This document shows, piece by piece, positions 1-6,606 of a stretch of 10,904 bases of DNA. This DNA comes from Actinomycetota bacterium. GTDB lineage: Bacteria; Actinomycetota; Acidimicrobiia; Acidimicrobiales; CADCSY01. Within the stretch, counting starts at the first letter, position 1. Each line of letters opens with the position of its first letter. The notes under the pieces were generated by a model. It saw only the letters and a list, made by a program, of their open reading frames with translations. It ran no database searches and was not told where the DNA came from. The position numbers and the translations under genes were made by a program. Location of the stretch: positions 1 through 10,904 of the forward strand of contig JAHWJR010000016.1 in the NCBI GenBank assembly GCA_019348335.1. The letters are read 5' to 3'.

Positions 1-27
1 GGCCGCAAGAAGGGCAAGCGGCGCTGA
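1..27 (+). CDS. C-terminal end of an unidentified upstream gene (partial)
   Basis: The first 27 bases read in frame 1 as a very basic tail (GRKKGKRR) followed by TGA at 25-27. The frame and the placement just ahead of modA fit the last codons of a plus-strand gene that begins outside the window. Eight residues are too few to name a family; basic tails of this kind occur on many nucleic-acid-binding and ribosome-associated proteins. The stop lies only 34 bp before the modA start, so read-through into the mod operon is possible, although a hairpin sits between them. Confidence 0.4.
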   Translation, partial: GRKKGKRR

Positions 28-33
28 CCCCAA

Positions 34-58
34 CGGGCGCCGGCGAGGTCGGCGCCTG
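34..58 (+). other. GC-rich hairpin between upstream gene and modA
   Basis: Arms 34-42 and 50-58 pair over 9 bp (eight Watson-Crick pairs and one G-T) around a 7-base loop, GCGAGGT, at 43-49. There is no T-run after it. It could be a weak terminator for the upstream gene or a structure in the modA leader. The loop holds a Shine-Dalgarno-like GAGGT, but this lies 12 bases from the GTG start, which is long. The pairing is seen directly; the function is a guess. Confidence 0.4.
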
Positions 59-61
59 CCC

Positions 62-862
62 GTGACCAGGCCGGCTCGCCCGTTCCGGCGCTGGGTCACC
101 CTGGCCACCGCCGCCCTGGTCGCCACCGGGTGCGGCGGGCAAGGGGAGGCCGGCGGGACCACCAGGCTGGCGGTGTTCGCCGCCGCCTCGCTCACCGAGG
201 CCTTCGAGGCCCTGGCCTCCGACTTCGAGGCCGCCCATCCCGGCATCGTTGTCGACCTCCACCTGGCGGGGACGCCCACGCTGGTGTTCCAGCTGCGCGA
301 GGGTGCGAGGGCGGGGTCGGTCGCCGCCGACGTGGTGGCCACGGCCGACGACGCCAGCATGCGGGACCTGGTCGAGGCGGGGATGGTCGACCCGCCCGTG
401 GTCTTCGCCCGGAACCGGCTGGCCATCGCCGTGCCCCCGGGCAATCCCGCCGGGGTGGGGGGAGTGACCGACCTGGGTCGTCCCGGGCTGCGAGTGGCGC
501 TGGCCGATCCGGCGGTGCCGGCCGGCAGGTACACCGAAGAGGTGCTGGCCCGGGCGGGCGTCGAGGTGCACCGGCCCAGCCGGGAGCCCAGCGTGAAGGC
601 GGTGGCCACCCGGATCGAGCTGGGGGAGGCCGACGCCGGCGTGGTCTACGTCACCGACGTGAGGGCGGCGCGGGGCCGGCTGGTCGCGGTGCCCATCCCC
701 GGCGACGACGTCGTGGCCCGTTACCCGATCGCCGTGACGGCGGGAACCGAGCAGCGGGAGGCGGCGGAGGCCTTCGTCGCCTTCGTGCGCTCGGCCCCGG
801 GCCAGGAGGTCCTGGCCGGCGCCGGCTTCCTGGCCCCGGCCGGGGAGCCGGTGGCGGGATGA
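62..862 (+). CDS. modA: Molybdate ABC transporter substrate-binding lipoprotein ModA
   Basis: This 266-residue protein should bind molybdate (possibly tungstate) outside the membrane and deliver it to the ModB permease. The N-terminus is a lipoprotein signal: basic residues, a hydrophobic stretch at about 11-22, and a lipobox ending ATG-C with Cys24 as the lipidation site. The mature part opens with the ModA pattern FAAASLTEAFE (39-49; Ser43 corresponds to an oxyanion-binding serine). It then has ADVVATADDASM (89-100), ADPAVPAGRY (148-157) and GEADAGVVYVTDV (188-200). Length is normal for the family. Where most ModA proteins have a GSS-type ligand motif, this one has GTPT (70-73), and a few extra residues (about 84-88) precede ADVV. 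GTG at 62 is preferred because it places the signal peptide correctly. The stop overlaps the modB start by 4 bp (ATGA). The family is secure; the exact anion is inferred. Confidence 0.93.
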   Translation: MTRPARPFRRWVTLATAALVATGCGGQGEAGGTTRLAVFAAASLTEAFEALASDFEAAHPGIVVDLHLAGTPTLVFQLREGARAGSVAADVVATADDASMRDLVEAGMVDPPVVFARNRLAIAVPPGNPAGVGGVTDLGRPGLRVALADPAVPAGRYTEEVLARAGVEVHRPSREPSVKAVATRIELGEADAGVVYVTDVRAARGRLVAVPIPGDDVVARYPIAVTAGTEQREAAEAFVAFVRSAPGQEVLAGAGFLAPAGEPVAG

Positions 863-1647
863 GAACCCCGCGAAGCGCCCTGGCCCTGGGCCTGGCGCTG
901 CCGGGTGCCGCCCTGGTGGGCCTCCCGCTGGTGGCCCTGGTCTGGAAGGCGCCGTGGAGCCGGGCCGTCGAGTTGCTGGCGGCGCCGGGGGCCCTGGCCG
1001 CGCTGCGGCTCTCCCTGGTGTCGTCGATGGTGGCGGCGGCGCTGACCGTGGTCCTCGGGCTGCCGCTGGCCTGGGTGCAGGCCCGGGTGGCGTACCGGGG
1101 CAGGGGGCTGGTGCGGGCGCTGATCACCCTGCCCATCGTGCTGCCTCCGGTCTCGGGTGGCGTGGCCCTGCTCCTGGCCTTCGGGCGCCGGGGGCTGGTG
1201 GGCCAGTGGCTCGACCGGGGCCTGGGGCTCGGGCTGCCGTTCACGCCGGCGGGGGTGGTGCTGGCCCAGACCTTCGTGGCCCTGCCCTTCCTCGTGCTCA
1301 CCACCGAGGCCGGCCTGCGGGCCCTCGACACCCGCCTCGAGGACGCCGCCCGCACCCTCGGTGCCTCCCGGGCGGAGGTGTTCCGCCGGGTCACGCTGCC
1401 CCTGCTGGCGCCCTCCCTGGCGGCGGGAGCGGCGCTGTCGTGGGCCCGTGCCCTCGGGGAGTTCGGAGCCACCATCACCTTCGCCGGCAACGTCGCCGGC
1501 CGGACGCAGACCCTGCCGCTGGCGGTCTTCCTCGCCCTCCAGGGCGACCCGGAGTCGGCTGTGGTCCTCAGCCTCGTGCTCGTCGCGGTGTCGGTCGCCG
1601 TGCTCGTCGGCCTGCGCCGTCACTGGGCGCCCGGGCTCGTTCGGTGA
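859..1647 (+). CDS. modB: Molybdate ABC transporter permease ModB
   Basis: This 262-residue inner-membrane permease would form the molybdate channel as a homodimer with ModC. The frame stays open far upstream, but ATG 859 is chosen because it overlaps the modA stop (ATGA) and starts directly before the first hydrophobic segment (7-29). Further membrane segments fall at roughly 46-72, 86-108, 130-150, 183-200 and 232-251. The cytoplasmic EAA loop that docks on the ATPase is clear at 161-181: EDAARTLGAS, then the conserved VTLPLLAP. It is followed by the ModB/CysT-type signature ARALGEFGATITFAGN (196-211). Length matches typical ModB. It overlaps modC by 4 bp (GTGA), consistent with translational coupling along one operon. 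Confidence 0.94.
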   Translation: MRTPRSALALGLALPGAALVGLPLVALVWKAPWSRAVELLAAPGALAALRLSLVSSMVAAALTVVLGLPLAWVQARVAYRGRGLVRALITLPIVLPPVSGGVALLLAFGRRGLVGQWLDRGLGLGLPFTPAGVVLAQTFVALPFLVLTTEAGLRALDTRLEDAARTLGASRAEVFRRVTLPLLAPSLAAGAALSWARALGEFGATITFAGNVAGRTQTLPLAVFLALQGDPESAVVLSLVLVAVSVAVLVGLRRHWAPGLVR

Positions 1648-2705
1648 CCGCCGGCCTGAGCGCCGCGGTGGCGGCCCGGGTCGGGGACCTCCGCCTCGAC
1701 GTGGCCCTGGAGGCCCGCCCCGGAGAGGTGGTGGCCGTGGTCGGGCCCAACGGCGCCGGCAAGTCGACGCTGCTGCGGGCCCTGGCCGGCCTGGTGCCGC
1801 TGAGTGCCGGGCGGGTGGTCATGGACGACACCGTCCTGGAGGACGCCGCCACCGGCCACCGCCTGGCGCCGGAACGACGGCCGGTGGGCCTCGCCTTCCA
1901 GGATCGCCTGCTGTTCCCCCATCTCAGCGCCCTCGACAACGTGGCCTTCGGCCTGCGCTGCCGCGGCGTGCGGCGGGCGGAGGCGAGGCGTCGGGCGGCG
2001 GCGTGGCTGGACCGCCTCGGCGTGGGTCACCGGGCGGCGTCCCGGCCGGCGACCCTCTCCGGCGGCGAGGCTCAGCGGGTGGCGCTGGCCCGGGCGCTGG
2101 CGATGGAGCCGGCGCTGTTGCTGCTCGACGAGCCGCTCTCGGCGCTCGACGTCGAAGCCCGTGGCGCCCTGCGCCGGGAGCTGCGCCCGCTGATGGCCGG
2201 CGCCGGCGTGGCGGTGCTGGTCACCCACGACCCGCTCGAGGCCATGACCCTGGCCGGCCGGCTGGTGGTGCTCGAGCACGGCCGGGTGGTCCAGCACGGG
2301 ACACCCCGGGAGGTGGCCGAGCGCCCCCGCTCGCCGTGGGTCGCCGAGCTGGTGGGCGTCAACCTCCTGGCCGGGCAGGGGCGGGACGGCGGCGTCGAGC
2401 TGGCGGAGGGGGGTTGGCTGGCGGCGCCCGGCGCCGGCCGGGGGCAGGTCTTCGCCGTGGTCCATCCCCGAGCCGTGGCCGTGCACCGCCGCCCGCCGGA
2501 GGGCTCGCCCCGCAACGTGTGGGAAGGCCGGGCCGAGGCGGTCGAGCTCCTGGGGGACCGGGCCCGGGTACGGATCGCCCTCGACGGGCGGCCGGCCCTG
2601 GTGGCCGAGGTGACGCCGGCGGCCGTGGCCGACCTCGCCCTCGACGACGGCGGCCAGGTCTGGGTCACGGTCAAGGCCACCGAGGTGCGGGTCTTCCCCG
2701 CCTGA
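1644..2705 (+). CDS. modC: Molybdate ABC transporter ATP-binding protein ModC
   Basis: This 353-residue cytoplasmic ATPase powers the ModB channel. All ABC motifs are present in order: Walker A GPNGAGKST (34-42), Q-loop Gln86 in FQDRLLFPH, signature LSGGEAQR (138-145), Walker B LLLLDEP (158-164), D-loop SALD (166-169) and switch His195 in VTHDP. After about residue 235 comes an extension whose last 70 residues resemble a TOBE domain, the oxyanion-sensing fold typical of ModC. The frame is open well upstream, but GTG 1644 is favoured: it overlaps the modB stop as GTGA and gives the usual short lead-in to Walker A. No modE or molybdopterin gene lies in the window. Other TOBE-bearing importers (sulfate, iron, polyamine) share these motifs; the ModA and ModB neighbours decide the name. 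Confidence 0.93.
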   Translation: MTAGLSAAVAARVGDLRLDVALEARPGEVVAVVGPNGAGKSTLLRALAGLVPLSAGRVVMDDTVLEDAATGHRLAPERRPVGLAFQDRLLFPHLSALDNVAFGLRCRGVRRAEARRRAAAWLDRLGVGHRAASRPATLSGGEAQRVALARALAMEPALLLLDEPLSALDVEARGALRRELRPLMAGAGVAVLVTHDPLEAMTLAGRLVVLEHGRVVQHGTPREVAERPRSPWVAELVGVNLLAGQGRDGGVELAEGGWLAAPGAGRGQVFAVVHPRAVAVHRRPPEGSPRNVWEGRAEAVELLGDRARVRIALDGRPALVAEVTPAAVADLALDDGGQVWVTVKATEVRVFPA

Positions 2706-2729
2706 CCACCCTCGTTGCCAAACCACCGT

Positions 2730-2780
2730 CGTTCTCTGTCGGCTCGACCACCGCCACGGTGGACGATCCGACAAAGAACG
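2730..2780. terminator. Long inverted repeat, probable bidirectional terminator
   Basis: Arms 2730-2753 and 2757-2780 are 24 bases each and match at 21 of 24 positions, separated by a CCA loop. The repeat sits alone between two converging genes: modC stops at 2705 and the minus-strand serine hydrolase stops at 2791. Because the stem is symmetric it can fold in either transcript. It lacks a T-tract, as is common for high-GC actinobacterial terminators. The pairing is seen directly; the terminator role is inferred from position. Confidence 0.72.
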
Positions 2781-2790
2781 GGAGGGGGGC

Positions 2791-3606
2791 TCAGTGGTGG
2801 CGGTGCTCGGCCAGCACGGCGTCGCTCAGCGCCGGCCACGCCGTCATCGCCCACCGGTCGAAGTCGCGGTCGGCGAGCGAGGCGCACGCCAGGTCGGCGT
2901 CGGGATCGACCCAGAGGAAGCCACCGGCTCGACCGAAGTGGCCGAAGGTGCTCGGCGAGTTGGCCGTGCCCGTCCAGTGCGGGACCTTGCGGTCCCGCAG
3001 CTCGAAGCCCAGGCCCCAGTCGTTGGGCGCGTGGTGGCCGAAGCCCGGGAGGACGCCGGCCAGCCCCGGGAAGGCAGGACGAGTGGCCGCCGCCAGCGTG
3101 GTCTCGTCCACCAGGGTGGGACGGAGCAGCTCCAGGGCCAGCTGCGACAGGTCGGTGAGCGGCCCGCTGGCCCCCTTGGCCGCCGACCCTCCCCAGGACG
3201 TGGCGGTCATGCCCAGCGGCTCGAGGACGGCGGCGGTGACGTAGTCGACGAAGGGCATGCCCGCCCCCTCGGCCACCGCCTCGGACAGCACCTCGAACCC
3301 CCGGTTGGAGTAGATCCGCCGGCGGCCCGGCGGGGCCAGGGCCCGGTCGTGGTCCGGGCCCAGCCCGGAGGCGTGGGCCAGCAGATGGCGGACGGTGGAC
3401 CTCGGCGGGCCGGCAGGGGAGTCGAGGGCGACCGTGCCCTCCTCCACGGCGACGAGCGTGGCCAGAGCGGTGAGGAGCTTGGTGAGCGACGCCCAGGAGA
3501 ACACCTCCTCCACCGGACCGCGGGTCTCGACCACCGCGCCCGGTGCCATCACCGCCGCCGCCACCCCGACCACGGGCCAGGTGTCGATGGCCGCCAGCGC
3601 GGTCAT
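2791..3606 (-). CDS. Serine hydrolase, beta-lactamase/penicillin-binding-protein-like family
   Basis: This 271-residue protein belongs to the beta-lactamase-related serine hydrolases (class C lactamase / EstB-like fold). The nucleophile motif SxxK is SLTK at 40-43 in FSWASLTK. The second motif is YSN at 99-101 (IYSNRGFE), and the HxG-type third motif is HFG at 223-225, followed by RAGGFLWVDP. The HLLAHASGL stretch (74-82) is also typical. There is no signal peptide and it is shorter than most relatives (350-400 residues), so it is probably a cytosolic esterase, amidase or peptidase rather than a resistance enzyme; the substrate cannot be told. The longer open frame is rejected because ATG 3606 overlaps the stop of the upstream PAP2 gene as ATGA, implying coupled translation. 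The gene ends facing modC, with the 2730-2780 hairpin between them. Confidence 0.85.
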   Translation of the reverse strand: MTALAAIDTWPVVGVAAAVMAPGAVVETRGPVEEVFSWASLTKLLTALATLVAVEEGTVALDSPAGPPRSTVRHLLAHASGLGPDHDRALAPPGRRRIYSNRGFEVLSEAVAEGAGMPFVDYVTAAVLEPLGMTATSWGGSAAKGASGPLTDLSQLALELLRPTLVDETTLAAATRPAFPGLAGVLPGFGHHAPNDWGLGFELRDRKVPHWTGTANSPSTFGHFGRAGGFLWVDPDADLACASLADRDFDRWAMTAWPALSDAVLAEHRHH

Positions 3607-4229
3607 GGCGCCACCGCCCTCGCCGGCCGCCCCACGACCAGGTGCACGGCGGCGCCGGCCACCAGGCCGAGCCCGGCCCCTCCGACCACGTCCAGGGGCA
3701 GGTGGGCACCGACGTAGAGGCGCAGCAGGCAGACCAGCACGGCCAGGCCGGCGGCCGCCGCCCGTCCCCACCGTCCCAGGTAGGGCCACGCCGTGGTGGC
3801 GAGGGCCACGGCCACGGCGGCGTGGCCGGAGACGAACCCCAGGCCTCCGGCCGGTGCGTCCCGCAGGACCGCCGCCTCCACCAGCGCGCCGGGCCGCCCC
3901 CGCTCGACGAGCCCCTTGACCACCTTGCCCAGGACCCACGCCGAGAGGCCGGCGGCAGCGAGGGCGAGGGCGGCCCGATACCGGCGGACCACCAGGGCGA
4001 CGAGGGCGGCGGCGGGCACGGCCACCACGTTGCCCAGCTGCATGGGCGCCCACGCCATGGCGAAGGGGATCCCCGGGACGCGGTTGACGGCCCGGAACAC
4101 CGCCAACTCCGGCTCGGGCACCTGGCGGCCGTCGAGGAACAGGGAGCTGAGGGCGAGCAGGACCACCCCGGCGCCGAGCACGGCCAGGTCGACCACGTGG
4201 CGGTGGTGAGAACGGCCGTTGGTGGCCAC
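3603..4229 (-). CDS. PAP2-family membrane phosphatase (first copy)
   Basis: This 208-residue polytopic membrane protein has the complete PAP2 acid-phosphatase active site. The first motif K-x6-RP is Lys105 to Arg112-Pro113, the second is SGH at 134-136 (His136 is the proton donor), and the third is R-x5-H-x3-D with Arg170, His176 and Asp180 (His176 is the nucleophile). About five or six hydrophobic segments lie around 13-31, 64-81, 86-101, 136-150, 157-170 and 182-199. Such enzymes dephosphorylate phosphatidate, undecaprenyl diphosphate or related lipids, usually on the outer face of the membrane; the substrate here is not resolvable. The start is GTG 4229, with an AGGAAGGA-type ribosome site about 11 bases upstream. 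It is the first gene of a two-gene minus-strand unit with the serine hydrolase and diverges from the YbhN-like gene. Confidence 0.9.
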   Translation of the reverse strand: MATNGRSHHRHVVDLAVLGAGVVLLALSSLFLDGRQVPEPELAVFRAVNRVPGIPFAMAWAPMQLGNVVAVPAAALVALVVRRYRAALALAAAGLSAWVLGKVVKGLVERGRPGALVEAAVLRDAPAGGLGFVSGHAAVAVALATTAWPYLGRWGRAAAAGLAVLVCLLRLYVGAHLPLDVVGGAGLGLVAGAAVHLVVGRPARAVAP

Positions 4230-4273
4230 GGTGGCGTCGGTCCTTCCTGCACGCCCGGGAGCGAGCGAGTTCG

Positions 4274-4280
4274 TACACTA
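4274..4280. promoter_or_regulatory. Symmetric -10 element, candidate bidirectional promoter
   Basis: TACACTA reads as a -10 box TACACT on the plus strand and TAGTGT on the minus strand; both match TANNNT. It lies in the 85-bp gap between the divergent PAP2 (start 4229) and YbhN-like (start 4315) genes. Starts about 6-7 bases downstream would leave leaders of roughly 28 bases (plus) and 39 bases (minus), each containing the ribosome site used by its gene. No convincing -35 hexamer is seen on either side. The motif is short, so this is a prediction. Confidence 0.45.
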
Positions 4281-4314
4281 CGGCGGCTCGCCCGCCGCAT
4301 CCCGGAGTCGCGCC

Positions 4315-5379
4315 GTGCCCACGTCGGAACAGTCGGGAGGGGTGCGGGGCCGGCGGAGGGGGCTGCGGGCCCTGATCTCGCTGGTCGTGGTGGTGGGCGT
4401 CTTCGCCGGCGTCCTGCCGCGCGTAGCCGACCTGTCCGAGGTCTGGGCGGCGGTGCGGGCCATGACCGGCACCGAGGTCGCCACCCTCGTCGTGCTCGCG
4501 GCCTGGAACCTCGTCAGCTACTGGCTGGTGCAGCTCAGCGCACTCCCCGGGCTGGGCCTGTGGCGGGCCGGCATGGCCAGCCAGTCGGCGACTGCCCTGG
4601 CCAACACCCTGCCTGCCGGCGCCGCGGTGGGCCTCGGGATCAACTACGCCATGTACGCCTCGTGGGGGTTCCCCCGCTCGATCATCACCCGGTCCCTGCT
4701 GCTGTCGGGGCTGTGGAACAACTTCGTCAAGGTGGGCATGCCGTTGGTGGCGCTGGCCCTGCTGGCGCTCCAGGGGGACGCCAGCGTCGCCCTGCTCGTC
4801 GCCGCCCTGGTCGGCGTGGGCCTGCTGGTGGTCGCCCTCGGGACCTTCGGCCTGATGCTGCGCAGCGAGCGCCTGGCCCGGCGGGTGGGCACGGTCCTCG
4901 CCACCCTCGTCTCCCGGCTACGGCGGCTGGCGTCCCGGGGCCCGGTCTCGGGCTGGGCCGACGCCGCCGCCCGCTTCCGCGCCGACACCGTCGGGCTGCT
5001 GCGGGACCGGTGGGGCGCCCTCACCCTCACCACGCTGATCAGCCACCTCACGCTCTACCTCCTGCTCCTGGTGGTGCTGCGCCACGTCGGCGTGTCCGAC
5101 GACGAGGTGGGCTGGGCCGAGGTGCTCGGGGCCTTCGCCTTCGTCCGGCTGATCTCGGCCCTGCCCATCACCCCGGGTGGCCTGGGCGTGGTCGAGCTGG
5201 GCCTGGTGGCGGCGCTGGTCGTGGCTGGGGGAGCGCGCGAAGCAGTGGTGGCCGGCGTGCTGGTCTACCGCGTGCTCACCTACCTGGTGCCCATCCCCAT
5301 CGGGCTGGTCACTTATCTGGCGTGGACCCGTCGATCGAGGTCGCGCCCGCCAGGGGCGGCGACGGTGAGCTCGGCGTAG
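4315..5379 (+). CDS. YbhN / LPG-synthase-TM-like (UPF0104) integral membrane protein
   Basis: This protein of about 354 residues has roughly seven or eight membrane segments (near 17-35, 54-76, 95-114, 138-153, 156-180, 235-257, 268-284, 290-306, 309-338). It matches the flippase-like transmembrane family shared by YbhN, AglD and the N-terminal half of MprF. Diagnostic pieces are NTLPAGAAVGLGINYAMY (97-114) and PITPGGLGVVELG (284-296), the PGGLG-x2-E signature. No aminoacyl-transferase domain follows, so it should not make lysyl-phosphatidylglycerol itself; relatives are thought to move or organise lipids. The frame is open from 4219, inside the PAP2 start, but GTG 4315 is preferred because GGAG lies 7 bases before it and a candidate -10 lies at 4274. 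Its last 71 bases overlap the end of the converging PAP2 gene. Confidence 0.86.
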   Translation: MPTSEQSGGVRGRRRGLRALISLVVVVGVFAGVLPRVADLSEVWAAVRAMTGTEVATLVVLAAWNLVSYWLVQLSALPGLGLWRAGMASQSATALANTLPAGAAVGLGINYAMYASWGFPRSIITRSLLLSGLWNNFVKVGMPLVALALLALQGDASVALLVAALVGVGLLVVALGTFGLMLRSERLARRVGTVLATLVSRLRRLASRGPVSGWADAAARFRADTVGLLRDRWGALTLTTLISHLTLYLLLLVVLRHVGVSDDEVGWAEVLGAFAFVRLISALPITPGGLGVVELGLVAALVVAGGAREAVVAGVLVYRVLTYLVPIPIGLVTYLAWTRRSRSRPPGAATVSSA

Positions 5380-6031
5380 CGGCCTCGGGGAACCACCGGG
5401 GGCGGAGGCGGTTGCGCAGCCCGATGACCACCACGACCGAGACCAGGACTGCAGCGGTGCCGAACAGCGTGCCGGCCACCGCGTCCGACAGCCAATGGGC
5501 CCCGAGATAGGTGCGGCTCAGGGCCATGGCCAGGACGAACAGGGCGGCCCGCACCTCCCAACGCCAGCGCGCCGGCCCCGGCGGCAGGAGCACGATCACC
5601 AGGGCGAGGGCGGTGACGGCGCCGGCGGTGGCATGGCCGGACGGGAACGAGAAGCCGGTCACGTGGACGAGGATGTCCGGCGGACGAGGACGGGCCACCA
5701 GGCCCTTGAACAGCCCGATGCCCACCTCGGAGACGGCCACAGCCAGCGCCAGGGCGCTGAAGTGGGCCCAGCGACGGCGGAAGACCAGCCACACGCCCAC
5801 TCCCAGGCGCAGAGGGGCGGTCACCCAGGTGCCTCCCACCACGTCGAGGACCTTGGCCACGGCCTCCAGCGGGGCGAAGCGGACGGCTTCCATGGCGCCG
5901 AGCCAGGCGTCGTCCACCGGCTGGACCGCGGCCCGGGTGACGTCGAAGCCCACCATGGCGAACAACACGATGGTGGCCAGCAGGGTGCCGGCGGCGAGCT
6001 CGATGGCCCGCCGGTGGTTCAGCAGCATCAT
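5309..6031 (-). CDS. PAP2-family membrane phosphatase (second canonical copy)
   Basis: This 240-residue membrane phosphatase has every PAP2 catalytic residue: K-x6-RP as Lys109 to Arg116-Pro117, FPSGH with His133, and SR-x5-H-x3-D with Arg173, His179 and Asp183 (SRTYLGAHWLSD). Hydrophobic segments lie near 10-28, 68-84, 91-109, 134-150, 160-173 and 186-205. The C-terminal 30 residues are Pro/Ser-rich and look disordered. This motif layout resembles the undecaprenyl-diphosphatase (BcrC-like) and phosphatidylglycerophosphatase branches, without deciding between them. It starts at the ATG pair 6026-6031, 13 bases after the lipoprotein stop, and is the last gene of the minus-strand operon. The overlap with the YbhN-like gene falls only in the disordered tail, so both reading frames can be functional. 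Confidence 0.9.
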   Translation of the reverse strand: MMLLNHRRAIELAAGTLLATIVLFAMVGFDVTRAAVQPVDDAWLGAMEAVRFAPLEAVAKVLDVVGGTWVTAPLRLGVGVWLVFRRRWAHFSALALAVAVSEVGIGLFKGLVARPRPPDILVHVTGFSFPSGHATAGAVTALALVIVLLPPGPARWRWEVRAALFVLAMALSRTYLGAHWLSDAVAGTLFGTAAVLVSVVVVIGLRNRLRPRWFPEAATPSSPSPPLAGATSIDGSTPDK

Positions 6032-6044
6032 GCGACGGTCAACG

Positions 6045-6578
6045 CTACGACGCCGGGAGGCGGTCGAGGCCGGTGGTCAGCGGTTCGAGGTCTTCGCGCG
6101 GGAACAGGGTGACGGCGTCGTGGAGCTCCTGGTAGAGCGTGATGTGCGGGCCCGAAGCGAAGTCGTAGCGGTAGATGACGCAGCCGCCGTCGAACACGTC
6201 GTAGGTGGTGCCGGCGAAGCGAGGTGACAGGGAGCTCAGCCGCTGGTACCGATCGGTCCCGTCCTCCTCGGGCTCGCCCTGGGTGCCGTCGCTCACGTCG
6301 CAGGTGGGGCTCAGCTCGATCTCGGCGGCGCGAAGGCCGGCCCGGTCGGAGTCGAGCCAGAACCGGGAGCGCTGGCTGTCGACGTCGAGGGCGGCGAAGC
6401 TCCAGCCCGCCGGCATGCTCTCCAAGCAGGGCACCAGGGAGGCGGTCGGCACCGACTGGGCGAGGATGGCCAGGCGCCGGCCGGGCTCGCACTCCGGCAC
6501 CGCCGCCTCGGCCCCGGCGCATCCCACCATGGCCGCGGCCAGCACGGCGGCGACCACGGCGGGGGAGCGGGTGGTCAT
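6045..6578 (-). CDS. Lipoprotein of unknown function with four non-lipidated cysteines
   Basis: This 177-residue predicted lipoprotein has a hydrophobic segment at about 7-18 and a lipobox MVG-C with Cys20 as the lipidated residue. The mature chain has Cys30, Cys51, Cys93 and Cys133, enough for two disulfides outside the membrane. Near its start is LAILAQSVPTASLVPC (36-51), followed by a PAGW motif (56-59); an acidic DGTQGEPEEDGTDR stretch (97-110) lies mid-protein, and the rest looks like a small beta-rich domain. I do not recognise a named family. The frame is open to 6659, but ATG 6578 gives a proper signal peptide and starts 28 bp after the kinase-fusion stop, so the longer form is rejected. 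It lies between the PAP2-kinase fusion and a PAP2 phosphatase in one operon, which suggests it acts with them at the outer face of the membrane. Confidence 0.78.
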   Translation of the reverse strand: MTTRSPAVVAAVLAAAMVGCAGAEAAVPECEPGRRLAILAQSVPTASLVPCLESMPAGWSFAALDVDSQRSRFWLDSDRAGLRAAEIELSPTCDVSDGTQGEPEEDGTDRYQRLSSLSPRFAGTTYDVFDGGCVIYRYDFASGPHITLYQELHDAVTLFPREDLEPLTTGLDRLPAS

Positions 6579-6606
6579 GGGGGGTCGACGAGCCGCGGCC
6601 GGACGG

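Noticed and set aside
1620..2774. Minus-strand open frame opposite modC
   Set aside because: It is antisense to an unmistakable ABC ATPase and has a His/Gln/Gly-rich shadow composition.
2072..4300. Minus-strand open frame of about 740 codons across modC, the hairpin and the PAP2 gene
   Set aside because: It runs through recognised genes out of frame and through the intergenic terminator; the translation is Pro/Arg/Ser-rich without any family motif.
4219..4314. Longer N-terminus for the YbhN-like protein starting at 4219
   Set aside because: It would overlap the divergent PAP2 start and include the promoter gap; GTG 4315 has a ribosome site and begins just before the first membrane segment.
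3543..5510. Plus-strand open frame of about 655 codons spanning the PAP2 and YbhN-like genes
   Set aside because: It is out of frame with the YbhN-like protein, antisense to the PAP2 gene, and low in complexity.
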